Shown here in pieces: positions 7,434-14,611 of a stretch of 64,000 bases of DNA. How positions within the stretch are numbered: position 1 is the first letter of the stretch; the number at the start of each line of letters is the position of its first letter. The DNA lies in NCBI GenBank assembly GCA_032119595.1, contig JAUMBQ010000008.1:1-64000 (forward strand), given 5' to 3'. The notes under the pieces are model-generated. The model was not told the DNA's origin and did not search any database. It worked only from the letters and a program-made list of their open reading frames with translations. Made by a program: the position numbers and the translations under genes. Source of the stretch: JAGIBJ01 sp032119595. Its GTDB lineage: Bacteria > Actinomycetota > Thermoleophilia > Solirubrobacterales > Solirubrobacteraceae.

Positions 7434-8705
7434 TTACCCTCCGGAGATCAGGCGGCGCAGCCGCGCTCGCTCCGCCGCGCGCCGCGGGTCCTCGCGATCG
7501 AGCACCGCGACGAGCCTGCGCGACACCTCGTAGTCGTCTCGCCCGACGGGCAACCGCAACCAGGCTTCCAGGAGGTCCGGGTCGCCCGAGGCAAGCACTC
7601 CGGCCCGAACACTGTCGCCAAGGCGATCGCGCAGCTCGACAAGACGCGGAACCTCGGTCTGCGCCAGCGGCGCGCCGCGGTAGTGCTGCATGGCAGCGGC
7701 GATGTTCCCCACGCGCACGAACGACTCCACGGCGGTGAGGTCGCAGTCGACATAGCCGAGCAGCCGATACGGCCGTTCGCCAAGCAACGTTCCCAGGTGA
7801 GCCCGAAGGCGATGCATCTCCGTCCGCACGCTGCCAGGCCTGCCTTGCTCGCCGTACGCCTCGAGCGCAAGCTGCTCGGCCGAGAGCCCCTCTGGGCGCA
7901 GCCACAGGAGCAGCAGGAGTTCGGTGTGCCGCCGCGACAGCTCGATCTCGCGTCGGCCGACCCGCAACAATCCCCGGTCGCGCCCGAGGACCGACAGGCT
8001 GGCTTCCGGCAGCCTGAGCACGCGCCGGACCTGCACCTGCCCGTCCGACAACAGTTGGTGCTCGATCGCGCGCGCGGCCAGTGAGACCACCGCCAGGCTG
8101 TGCGGATGCGCGGTCGAGAAATCGCCAGCGATATTGAGGACCCCAAGGACCTGGCCAGTCAGTGGGTCGCGGATCGGCGCTGAGGAGCAGACCCACCCGT
8201 GCATGGGCGCTGCGAAATGTTCGGCCGCGAAGATCTGCACCGGGTGCGCTTCGGCGAGCGCGGTGCCGAGACCGTTCGTCCCGATCGCCTCCTCGGTCCA
8301 GACGGAGCCCTGGCGCATCCCCGACTCGCGGGCCCGAGCGACCGCAGCGGGATGGCCACCGAACCAAAGCAGCATGCCGTCGCGATCACAGATCACAGCG
8401 AGGTTGTCGTCTTCGCCGAGCTCGCGGAGGAGGCGCCGCACGATCGGTTCGGCGGCCGAGAGCGGATGACCCGCCCACTCCCGCTGCACCGTCTCCGGAT
8501 CGACGACTTGCGGCGCCATGCCATCGGCCGGGTCGACCCCGGCGGCAGCTGATCGCTCCCAGGAGCGAGCGATGACGGAGCGCAGGTCGCGGGCGGAACG
8601 ATCGGCCATGGTCGTTCCGCTGGCCATGGCGAAGTGCGTCCGTGCCAGCGCGAGCGCGCGGGCTTGACGGTCCGTCGATGTGTCGAGTGCGACCCAGTCA
8701 GCCAT
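7434..8705 (-). CDS. GAF-domain transcriptional regulator, AcoR/FhlA-like sensor without AAA+ domain
   Basis: A 423-residue protein. The N-terminal half (about 45-235) matches the sensor of acetoin/aldehyde-type regulators: RSWERSAAAGVDP, then a GAF domain with GSVWTEEAIGTNGLGTALAE and HGWVCSSAPIRDP. The sigma-54 ATPase domain of AcoR is missing. Instead the C-terminus (about 245-340) looks like a winged helix of the SARP/OmpR type (LSRRHTELLLLL, SVRTEMHRLRAHLG), followed by a helical tail. This architecture occurs in actinobacterial regulators beside alcohol and aldehyde dehydrogenases; no such gene is adjacent here. Start ATG at 8705. The upstream region carries a direct repeat, TGCAACCT, that could be its site. 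Confidence 0.75.
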   Translation of the reverse strand: MADWVALDTSTDRQARALALARTHFAMASGTTMADRSARDLRSVIARSWERSAAAGVDPADGMAPQVVDPETVQREWAGHPLSAAEPIVRRLLRELGEDDNLAVICDRDGMLLWFGGHPAAVARARESGMRQGSVWTEEAIGTNGLGTALAEAHPVQIFAAEHFAAPMHGWVCSSAPIRDPLTGQVLGVLNIAGDFSTAHPHSLAVVSLAARAIEHQLLSDGQVQVRRVLRLPEASLSVLGRDRGLLRVGRREIELSRRHTELLLLLWLRPEGLSAEQLALEAYGEQGRPGSVRTEMHRLRAHLGTLLGERPYRLLGYVDCDLTAVESFVRVGNIAAAMQHYRGAPLAQTEVPRLVELRDRLGDSVRAGVLASGDPDLLEAWLRLPVGRDDYEVSRRLVAVLDREDPRRAAERARLRRLISGG

Positions 8706-8735
8706 TCGTCCCCCACCGTGACGTATAGCCCGGAC

Positions 8736-8754
8736 TGCAACCTTCGTGCAACCT
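8736..8754. promoter_or_regulatory. Direct repeat TGCAACCT x2, one helical turn apart
   Basis: TGCAACCT occurs at 8736-8743 and 8747-8754, an 11-bp period that would put both copies on the same face of the helix. It lies about 30-50 bp upstream of the GAF regulator start (minus strand) and in front of the plus-strand gene that follows. A binding site for the adjacent regulator is a reasonable guess only. Confidence 0.35.
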
Positions 8755-8809
8755 CGTCGCCGCCACAATTCGAAGTGCCCCCCGAACTCCAGCGGCTGCG
8801 CTCACGCGC

Positions 8810-9328
8810 TTGACGCCTGGCCACACAGGATTACTGACTAGTCCGCCAGTCGATATTCTGGTTCATCCCACTGCCCCGCCCGGCCACTCCCCCAGAGAGT
8901 CAGAGAGACCGATCTACCGAGAAGACGGACCGCTAGACCCCATCGAGACCGAATCGCGCAGCTTTCTCGCGCTGCTTGCAGAGAGCGTCACGTTGACGAT
9001 CCAAGGCGCCACTGAGACTCTTTCCCGCGATCTCCCATGGGACTTTCGCGACCGGCACCGCGCCGACATGCGCATCGCCGCCTTGCTGCGCGTCATCGAC
9101 GATCGCCGGCTCATCCTCGCTGCCATCGACGGTGGCGACCCCGTCCCGCGGGAGGTCCTCGTTCGCCATGGCTGGCTCGCGGTGCAGGAGGCACGACTGA
9201 ACGTGCGGGACGCCCCCGACTCGTGGGGTCCTGGGCGTTCGTCCGCGACCGCCATCGCCGCTGAACAGGGCGCGGGCTGGCTCGAGGCGCTCGAGATCGC
9301 GCGTCCGTCCGACCGTGCCGACGATTGA
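8810..9328 (+). CDS. Hypothetical protein, small soluble
   Basis: The frame gives up to 172 residues from TTG at 8810. The first about 40 codons look like intergenic sequence, so the real start may be later (for example near 8990-9070). Codon third positions are strongly G/C from about 8930 on, which supports coding. The body is helical and acidic/basic mixed, with DLPWDFRDRHRADMRIAALL and VPREVLVRHGWLAVQEARL. No signal peptide, membrane helix or known motif is evident. It is divergent from the GAF regulator, which may control it. Not recognised. Confidence 0.45.
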   Translation: MTPGHTGLLTSPPVDILVHPTAPPGHSPRESERPIYREDGPLDPIETESRSFLALLAESVTLTIQGATETLSRDLPWDFRDRHRADMRIAALLRVIDDRRLILAAIDGGDPVPREVLVRHGWLAVQEARLNVRDAPDSWGPGRSSATAIAAEQGAGWLEALEIARPSDRADD

Positions 9329-9376
9329 CCGGACGACGGTGATCAGGGATGCGGCGATGAGTCCTACGCTCGCCGT

Positions 9377-10858
9377 GTGCTCCGTGCCGCGTCGCTCTCC
9401 CTTGCTCGCGCGTTTGCTGCCGCCGCGCTCACCGCGCTCGCGGCGTTGACGCTCGCGGCGCCGGCGGGCGCTGCGCAGTTCACATCCATCTCCCCCGGGC
9501 TCAATCACACCTGCGCCGTCAAGGTCGACCACACCGCGTGGTGTTGGGGCGACGGCCGGGAAGGCCAGGTCGGCGTGATCGGCGCCGTGCGGCCCAGGAC
9601 CCCGATCTACGTGATCGGCTCGTACCAGTCGGCGGCGATCAGCTCGTCGGACGCGTATTGGTGCCAGACGCTGGTCGATACGTCGGTGTCGTGCAGCGGA
9701 CGGGCGGAGCGCGGCCAAATCGGAAACGGGTCGGTGTCGACCGCCCAGTTCCCGCAAGAGGTGCCGCTGACCGGCGTCACGAAGGTCGCAGCCGGCGCCG
9801 CTACCGCGTGTGCGGTCCACACCGGGCGGGTCTCGTGCTGGGGCGACGGCCTGCGGGGCCAGCTCGGCAACGGCGACCTCGTCGAGAGTCCGACCTCGAG
9901 TCCCGTGGCCGTCGCCGGTCTCCAGGGCATCGTCGACGTCGCCGTGGGGCTTACGCACGCCTGCGCGGTACGCGTCGACGGGCAGGTCCTCTGCTGGGGC
10001 GATACCGACAACGGCAAGCTCGGTAACGGCATCAACAGCGCCATCACTCGGCCGGGTGTCCCCGTGACCGGCCTGACCGGAGCGACGTCCGTCGCCGCAG
10101 GAGCAAGCCACACCTGCGCCCTGAAAGCCGACACCACGGTGTGGTGTTGGGGCGATGGGAACACCGGGCAGCTCGGGCTCGGCGTCCCGGATGCGAAAGC
10201 CGACACCGCGGTGCCGGTCCCAGGGCTCACGGGCGTCGCGCAACTGGCCGCCGGGGGACTCACGACGTGCGCCGTCAAGAGCGACGGCGGTGCGGTGTGC
10301 TGGGGCGATGGGACCGCCGGCCAGATCGGCAACGGCGCGCGCGCCAACGTGCTCGCGCCGCAGCCCGTCTCCGGGATCACCGATGCGATGCAGATCGGTG
10401 TGGGCACCCGGCACGCGTGCCTCGTGACCAAGACGCTCGCCCCGTTCTGCTGGGGCAGCAATGCCTCCGGCCAGCTCGGCACCGGCGCGACGCTGACGAC
10501 GACCTCGCTCACGCCGCAGCTCGTCCAAGACTTCGTCCTCGGTCCGGCGACCTTCCTGCCGGCCTCCCTCACCGGCGTCCCGGCCGGATCGACCGCCGGC
10601 GGCGTCATGCAGTTCAACCATCTGCGCCTCGCGCGCCGCAGCGGAGGTGCCTGCCCGAAGCGCGGCACGCTCACCCTCACCGCGCGCGGCCGCTCCTCAC
10701 GTCAGCGCATCACGATCGACCGCACGAAGAGCGGCTGCACCGTGACCGGGCGCTTTTTGCTCCCCAGCCGCTCGCAGCGCGCCACCAAGGCGACCTACCG
10801 GATCACGGCGGCGGGCCTGAAGCCGGCCAGCAAGACGCTGAAGGCCCGCAAGCAGTAG
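9377..10858 (+). CDS. Exported RCC1-repeat beta-propeller protein
   Basis: A 493-residue protein from GTG at 9377. The signal peptide (about 1-32) ends near AGA. Seven RCC1-type repeats follow, each with the pattern H/T-x-C-A-V ... C-W-G-D-G ... G-Q-L-G-N-G, for example HTCALKADTTVWCWGDGN. RCC1 repeats fold as a seven-bladed propeller; with seven visible units this is probably a complete ring. Almost every blade carries two Cys, one before and one within the CWG motif, suggesting a disulfide per blade, sensible for an exported protein. The C-terminal about 100 residues are a basic domain (KRGTLTLTARGRSSRQRI). Function unknown; likely extracellular binding. Confidence 0.8.
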   Translation: MLRAASLSLARAFAAAALTALAALTLAAPAGAAQFTSISPGLNHTCAVKVDHTAWCWGDGREGQVGVIGAVRPRTPIYVIGSYQSAAISSSDAYWCQTLVDTSVSCSGRAERGQIGNGSVSTAQFPQEVPLTGVTKVAAGAATACAVHTGRVSCWGDGLRGQLGNGDLVESPTSSPVAVAGLQGIVDVAVGLTHACAVRVDGQVLCWGDTDNGKLGNGINSAITRPGVPVTGLTGATSVAAGASHTCALKADTTVWCWGDGNTGQLGLGVPDAKADTAVPVPGLTGVAQLAAGGLTTCAVKSDGGAVCWGDGTAGQIGNGARANVLAPQPVSGITDAMQIGVGTRHACLVTKTLAPFCWGSNASGQLGTGATLTTTSLTPQLVQDFVLGPATFLPASLTGVPAGSTAGGVMQFNHLRLARRSGGACPKRGTLTLTARGRSSRQRITIDRTKSGCTVTGRFLLPSRSQRATKATYRITAAGLKPASKTLKARKQ

Positions 10859-10882
10859 ACGACGGCACCGACTCCGGCCGGT

Positions 10883-12328
10883 TCACTGGCAGGCCAGCCG
10901 ACAGAAGGAGGTGCGCACCACAGCAGGCTTGGGCGCACCGTCCTGCATGGCGGCCCACGCCACCAACCACCGGTCGCCGTTTGGCGAGTACTTCACCACC
11001 GAGGAGAACGCTCGATCCGTCGCAGCCACCTGCTGCGGCGCCCCGAAGCGGTGCCGGCTGGGATCGGTCACGGCGGCAAAGACGTTGCCGATCAAGGAAG
11101 ATTCCGTCTGCCCGGCGACCCAGGTGATGATCGCTCCGCGGGGCCCTTCGGCTGCTGCCATGTGCCCTGCATTTTGGCCCGCAGGGGAGAGCGTCTGCGG
11201 TACTCCGAAGCGGTCTCGTTGGCTGTACGCGACCTTGATGACGGAGATCGAGTCTGTGCCAGCAGCGGGAGCCGGAGCACTGGCCGTGAACGCGATCACC
11301 CGTCCGCCGCCGCGGTTGGCAACGACCACCGGTTGGCCGGTCCAGCCCAGCGGGTCCGGGTCACGAAAGAGCGTCTGCGCCTTCAGGAAGCGACGAACTC
11401 CCGCAGGACGCACGGCCACGTTCACGCGCGCGGGCCCAGCGCCACCTTCTGAGAGCTGACGCTGGAGCCAGGCGACGGTCACGCGTCCATCCGGCCCGAC
11501 GTACGGAGTGATCTGATTGGAGGTCACGCGAGCGGCCGGGCCGATGTCCTGCGGAGTTCCCCACGCGCGCCCGGCAATGGAGCAGCCACTGGGGTTGGTC
11601 GACTGGCACGGACCGCGTCGACCGATGCGAGTGCGGGCGAGCAGCCGCCCCTGTTTGGTGTCGTAGGCCACCGCCACATCGCCGCTGGCGCCCATCGCCA
11701 CGGCAGCGACGGAGCCATCGGTGCGGGCGGCCAGCCTCTGCGGCGCGCCGAAACGGCCACCGGCTGGCTGAACGCTGACCCAGACGTCGCGGTGGCTGGT
11801 TTGTGGCGAGGTGAGCCAAGCCACTGCGAGGTCGCCTCGTTCGTTGCCGGCCACGGTCGCGGACGGTCCCCACACCTCCGAGGTGATGGTCCGGGGCTTG
11901 CTGAACTTGCCACGCACATCACCGATCGAGATCTTGAGATCACCCTTGCCGGCGTAAATCAGTTGCGCCGCGCGACCACCACCGAGGTCGACGAGCGGGC
12001 CGGGCTGGAAACCGTCCGACAAGCGCTGTTCCGGGCCGAAGATCCCGTTGGTGGCCGCGATCGCGTAGCTGGCGCCTTCAGCGCTGCGGCCGCTGTCACC
12101 CGACGCACGATCGGAATGGTTCCATGCCAGGAGGTCGCCGGTCTTCCCGGGGATCAGCTCGCTTTCCCCAATCGAGTCGTGCCCAGTCGAGACCGTTACC
12201 GGCGGAGCCCAATCGGCGGTAGCGGCGTGGGCCCCTGGCGCCCAAGTGGCAGCGACCGCTACGGAGAAGACGAGCGCCTGGACGCGGCCGCTCCTTGTTC
12301 TGGACCCAAGCTGAGCGATGGCGCGCAT
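10883..12328 (-). CDS. Exported hypothetical protein, possible beta-propeller
   Basis: A 481-residue protein with a signal peptide (about 1-35, cleaving after AHAA). The mature part repeats strands of the type VxVAWL, FGAPQRLA, GDVAVAYD and FGVPQTLSP, spaced by 50-60 residues, which is typical of sialidase-like or other beta-propeller folds in actinobacterial exported proteins. The paired cysteines are few. Start ATG at 12328 precedes the signal peptide; upstream lies the tRNA-Gly and its terminator. It converges on the RCC1-repeat gene (24 bp between stops), so two exported propeller-like proteins sit tail to tail. No enzymatic motif is seen. Confidence 0.6.
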   Translation of the reverse strand: MRAIAQLGSRTRSGRVQALVFSVAVAATWAPGAHAATADWAPPVTVSTGHDSIGESELIPGKTGDLLAWNHSDRASGDSGRSAEGASYAIAATNGIFGPEQRLSDGFQPGPLVDLGGGRAAQLIYAGKGDLKISIGDVRGKFSKPRTITSEVWGPSATVAGNERGDLAVAWLTSPQTSHRDVWVSVQPAGGRFGAPQRLAARTDGSVAAVAMGASGDVAVAYDTKQGRLLARTRIGRRGPCQSTNPSGCSIAGRAWGTPQDIGPAARVTSNQITPYVGPDGRVTVAWLQRQLSEGGAGPARVNVAVRPAGVRRFLKAQTLFRDPDPLGWTGQPVVVANRGGGRVIAFTASAPAPAAGTDSISVIKVAYSQRDRFGVPQTLSPAGQNAGHMAAAEGPRGAIITWVAGQTESSLIGNVFAAVTDPSRHRFGAPQQVAATDRAFSSVVKYSPNGDRWLVAWAAMQDGAPKPAVVRTSFCRLACQ

Positions 12329-12411
12329 GCAGCGACCGTAGGCCGGACAGCGTGGCTGCGACGACCGTGGTTCTCCTGGGAACCGCAACGGGAAACCCGC
12401 ACCGAAACGAC

Positions 12412-12437
12412 GAAAGCCCCGCATTCGCGGGGCTTTC
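12412..12437 (-). terminator. Intrinsic terminator of tRNA-Gly
   Basis: GAAAGCCCCGC and GCGGGGCTTTC form a perfect 11-bp stem with a 4-nt loop, ending in TTTC on the minus strand. It starts 7 bp after the end of the tRNA. It also separates the tRNA from the downstream exported-protein gene. Confidence 0.8.
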
Positions 12438-12443
12438 AGACGA

Positions 12444-12516
12444 AGCGGGCGACGAGGCTCGAACTCGCGACCTCAGGCTTGGGAAGCCGGCGCTCTACCA
12501 ACTGAGCTACACCCGC
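12444..12516 (-). tRNA. tRNA-Gly (anticodon CCC)
   Basis: The minus strand folds as a cloverleaf. The acceptor stem is GCGGGTG/CGCCCGC with one G-U pair, the D arm is GCTC...GAGC, the anticodon loop is TTCCCAA (anticodon CCC), and the T arm is GCGAG-TTCGAGC-CTCGT. The discriminator base is U, usual for bacterial tRNA-Gly. The anticodon stem has one C-U mismatch (second pair). CCA is not encoded; TCG follows. Confidence 0.93.
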
Positions 12517-12605
12517 GTGGCGGGCAGCATATCGCGGGCAGCGCGGTGCACGTCCGTGCGCCCCTGCCGCGCCGCGAGGCGCTCGCGCTCTACCCTTCCT
12601 GCCTG

Positions 12606-13190
12606 ATGCGCCGCTCTCCCGTTCCCGTCGCCGTGATCGCGCTGGCCGTGCTGCTGGTCGGCGTCCTGGCCTACGGGCTGCTGGGCCGCACGTCGACCAA
12701 CCTCGATACGGGGGTCAAGCGCGGGGAGCGCCCGATGGCGCCGGCCGCGACGGAGCCACTGCCGAAGCTCGGCAGTGCCGGCAGCACGACGCTCGCCTCG
12801 CTCAAGGGCAAAGTCGTCGTCGTGAACCTCTGGGCCTCCTGGTGTGAGCCCTGCAAGGGCGAGGCGCCGCTGGTCTCCGCGATCCACGACGCGCTGGTCA
12901 AGAGCGGCGAGGGCCAGGTGCTCGGCGTGACCTACCTCGACGCGACGAGCAAGAGCCTCGCCTTCGCCAAGGAGTTCCGGCTCACGTTCCCAAGCGTCCG
13001 CGACATCGACGAGAAGATCTACGACGGGTTCGAGGCCACGGGCCAACCCGAGACGTACGTGATCGACCGCGAGGGCCGCATCGCCGCGATCTCCCGCGGG
13101 GTGATCAGCGCGAAGTTCGCCAACGAAGCCCTGAAGGCGGCCGGGGCGACGGCGCGAGTACCGGCTGCGATCCAAGGAGCCACGTCATGA
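12606..13190 (+). CDS. Thiol-disulfide oxidoreductase, CcmG/ResA type
   Basis: A 194-residue protein with an N-terminal membrane anchor (about 6-26) and an extracytoplasmic thioredoxin-like domain. The active site is WASWCEPC, with the Glu-Pro pair seen in ResA/CcmG proteins, preceded by the strand VVVVNLW and followed by the cis-Pro loop near TGQPETYVID. CcmG/ResA reduces the CxxCH cysteines of apocytochrome c before heme attachment. The next genes, ccmH and ccdA, complete the redox relay. It overlaps ccmH by 4 bp (ATGA at 13187). Start ATG at 12606. Confidence 0.88.
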   Translation: MRRSPVPVAVIALAVLLVGVLAYGLLGRTSTNLDTGVKRGERPMAPAATEPLPKLGSAGSTTLASLKGKVVVVNLWASWCEPCKGEAPLVSAIHDALVKSGEGQVLGVTYLDATSKSLAFAKEFRLTFPSVRDIDEKIYDGFEATGQPETYVIDREGRIAAISRGVISAKFANEALKAAGATARVPAAIQGATS

Positions 13191-13699
13191 ATCGACTCCT
13201 GAAGCGTGGGCTCGTCGCGCTCATCGTCGCGCTGTTCCTCCTCCCCACGGCCGCCGCGGGTGGCCAAGGCGCGCGCGGAGCCAAGGCCGACCTCGTCGAC
13301 ATCGAAGACGAAGTCATGTGCATCGTCTGCAGTCGTCCGCTGTCGACCTCCGGGGGCGATGCTGCCGAGGACCAGCGGGCGGTAATCCAGGGCCTCATCG
13401 ACGAGGGCCTCACCAAGCAGCAGGTCAAGGATCGGCTCGTGGCCGAGTACGGCGAACAGGTGCTCGTCGACGACCAGTCGCCGATCGCCGCGGCGGCGCC
13501 CATCATCGCCGCCGTCGTCGGAGCGACGAGCATCTGGCTGCTGCTTCGCCGCCGGCGGGTCGGTGCCGACGGGGAGCTCGACGAGGCGACCGCGCAGGCG
13601 ATCCCGACCGATGTCGACCCCGGCGACCCGTTCGCGATCCAGCCGACGAGTCCCGAGGACAACGCTCGCATCGACGCCGAACTCGCCGACCGAGGCTGA
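13187..13699 (+). CDS. ccmH: Cytochrome c maturation protein CcmH (CycL type)
   Basis: A 170-residue protein: signal/anchor (about 5-25), then a helical CcmH domain with EDEVMCIVCSRPLSTSGG, whose CxxC is the redox pair that handles apocytochrome thiols, followed by KDRLVAEYGEQVL. A second membrane helix (about 100-118, AAAAPIIAAVVGATSIWLLL) and a polar cytoplasmic tail complete the family layout. It is longer than the minimal CcmH because of that acidic tail. It is translationally coupled to the thioredoxin-like gene upstream and sits 1 bp before ccdA. Confidence 0.88.
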   Translation: MNRLLKRGLVALIVALFLLPTAAAGGQGARGAKADLVDIEDEVMCIVCSRPLSTSGGDAAEDQRAVIQGLIDEGLTKQQVKDRLVAEYGEQVLVDDQSPIAAAAPIIAAVVGATSIWLLLRRRRVGADGELDEATAQAIPTDVDPGDPFAIQPTSPEDNARIDAELADRG

Positions 13700-13700
13700 C

Positions 13701-14432
13701 GTGGGCGATTCCCCGACCATCTTCGCGGCGATCGCGATCGGCGCCGTGAGCTTCCTGTCGCCCTGCGTGCTTCCGCTCGTGCCCGGCTACCTCTCGACCA
13801 TCACCGGCCTGTCGCTGCCGGAGATGGAGTCGAGTTCCAAACACAAGGTCCTGCTGCCGGCGGTCCTGTTCTGCCTGAGCTTCACGCTCATCTTCACTGT
13901 GCTCGGGATGACCGCGACCGGACTCGGGCAGACGCTGTCGGACCACACCGACACGCTCAACATCGTGTCCGGCTCACTCGTCGTGGTGTTCGGCGTGGCG
14001 ACGATCGCCACGGCGTGGTCGACGCGCCTGGCGCGCAGCGCGCAGGTCGGCTGGCTGATGGACCGCGCGGGCGTGAGCCCGATCATCGCCGGGGCAGCGT
14101 TTGCGGTCGCGTGGTCGCCCTGCCTGGGTCCGACGCTCGGCGCAATCTTGAACGTCGCCGCGTCCGCCGACACCGTCGGCACCGGCGGCCTCCTGCTCGC
14201 TGGCTACGGCTTCGGGCTCGCGATCCCGTTCCTGCTGTGCGCCCTGTTGCTGCAGCGCGCCATGGGCCCGATGCGCTGGTTCACGCGCCACCACAAAGCG
14301 ATCTCGGTCGTGAGTGGCTCGATCCTGATCGCGTTCGGCGTGCTCCTCGCGACCGACGAACTGCCCCAGATCGTCGCCGACCTCACCCGCATGCTCGACG
14401 AACTCGGCCTCGGCTTCTTCTCCAACCTCTAG
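13701..14432 (+). CDS. ccdA: Cytochrome c biogenesis protein CcdA
   Basis: A 243-residue protein with six membrane helices and the two conserved cysteines in proline motifs: LSPCVLPLVPGYL near the N-terminus and SPCLGPTLGAIL in helix 4. CcdA passes electrons from cytoplasmic thioredoxin across the membrane to the CcmG-like protein. GTG start at 13701, one base after the ccmH stop. The three genes form one unit separate from ccmE/ccmF at 2.3-5 kb. Downstream lies a 27-bp tandem repeat and a possible bidirectional terminator. Confidence 0.92.
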   Translation: MGDSPTIFAAIAIGAVSFLSPCVLPLVPGYLSTITGLSLPEMESSSKHKVLLPAVLFCLSFTLIFTVLGMTATGLGQTLSDHTDTLNIVSGSLVVVFGVATIATAWSTRLARSAQVGWLMDRAGVSPIIAGAAFAVAWSPCLGPTLGAILNVAASADTVGTGGLLLAGYGFGLAIPFLLCALLLQRAMGPMRWFTRHHKAISVVSGSILIAFGVLLATDELPQIVADLTRMLDELGLGFFSNL

Positions 14433-14539
14433 GCGACTGCCGGGGCTTGCTCCCGAATGGCGACTGCCGGGGCTTGCTCCCGAACGGCGACTGCCGGGGC
14501 TTGCTCCCGAATGGCGACTGCCGGGCTTGCTCCCGAATG
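14433..14539. repeat. 27-bp tandem repeat, four copies, directly after ccdA
   Basis: The unit, of the form GCGACTGCCGGGGCTTGCTC plus CCGAATG, starts at 14433, 14460, 14487 and 14514; the last copy lacks one G. The first copy begins immediately after the ccdA stop codon. Copies are near identical (one T/C change), indicating recent expansion. No coding role is apparent. Confidence 0.9.
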
Positions 14540-14571
14540 CGCCCAAAACGGGCCGCTTTGGAAGCAAGCCC
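14523..14571. terminator. Possible bidirectional terminator between ccdA and argS
   Basis: GGGCTTGCT (14523-14531, in the last tandem copy) pairs with AGCAAGCCC (14563-14571), with a 31-nt loop. It lies between convergent genes. The T-tract is poor, so activity as a terminator is uncertain. Confidence 0.4.
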
Positions 14572-14611
14572 TCCCGACCATGCAGCCACGTCGGCTGCGC
14601 TGCTCCCGTGA

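Noticed and set aside
8933..10621. A 560-codon minus-strand frame opposite the RCC1-repeat gene
   Set aside because: Its composition is typical of antisense frames in GC-rich DNA, while the plus strand encodes a signal peptide and seven regular repeats.
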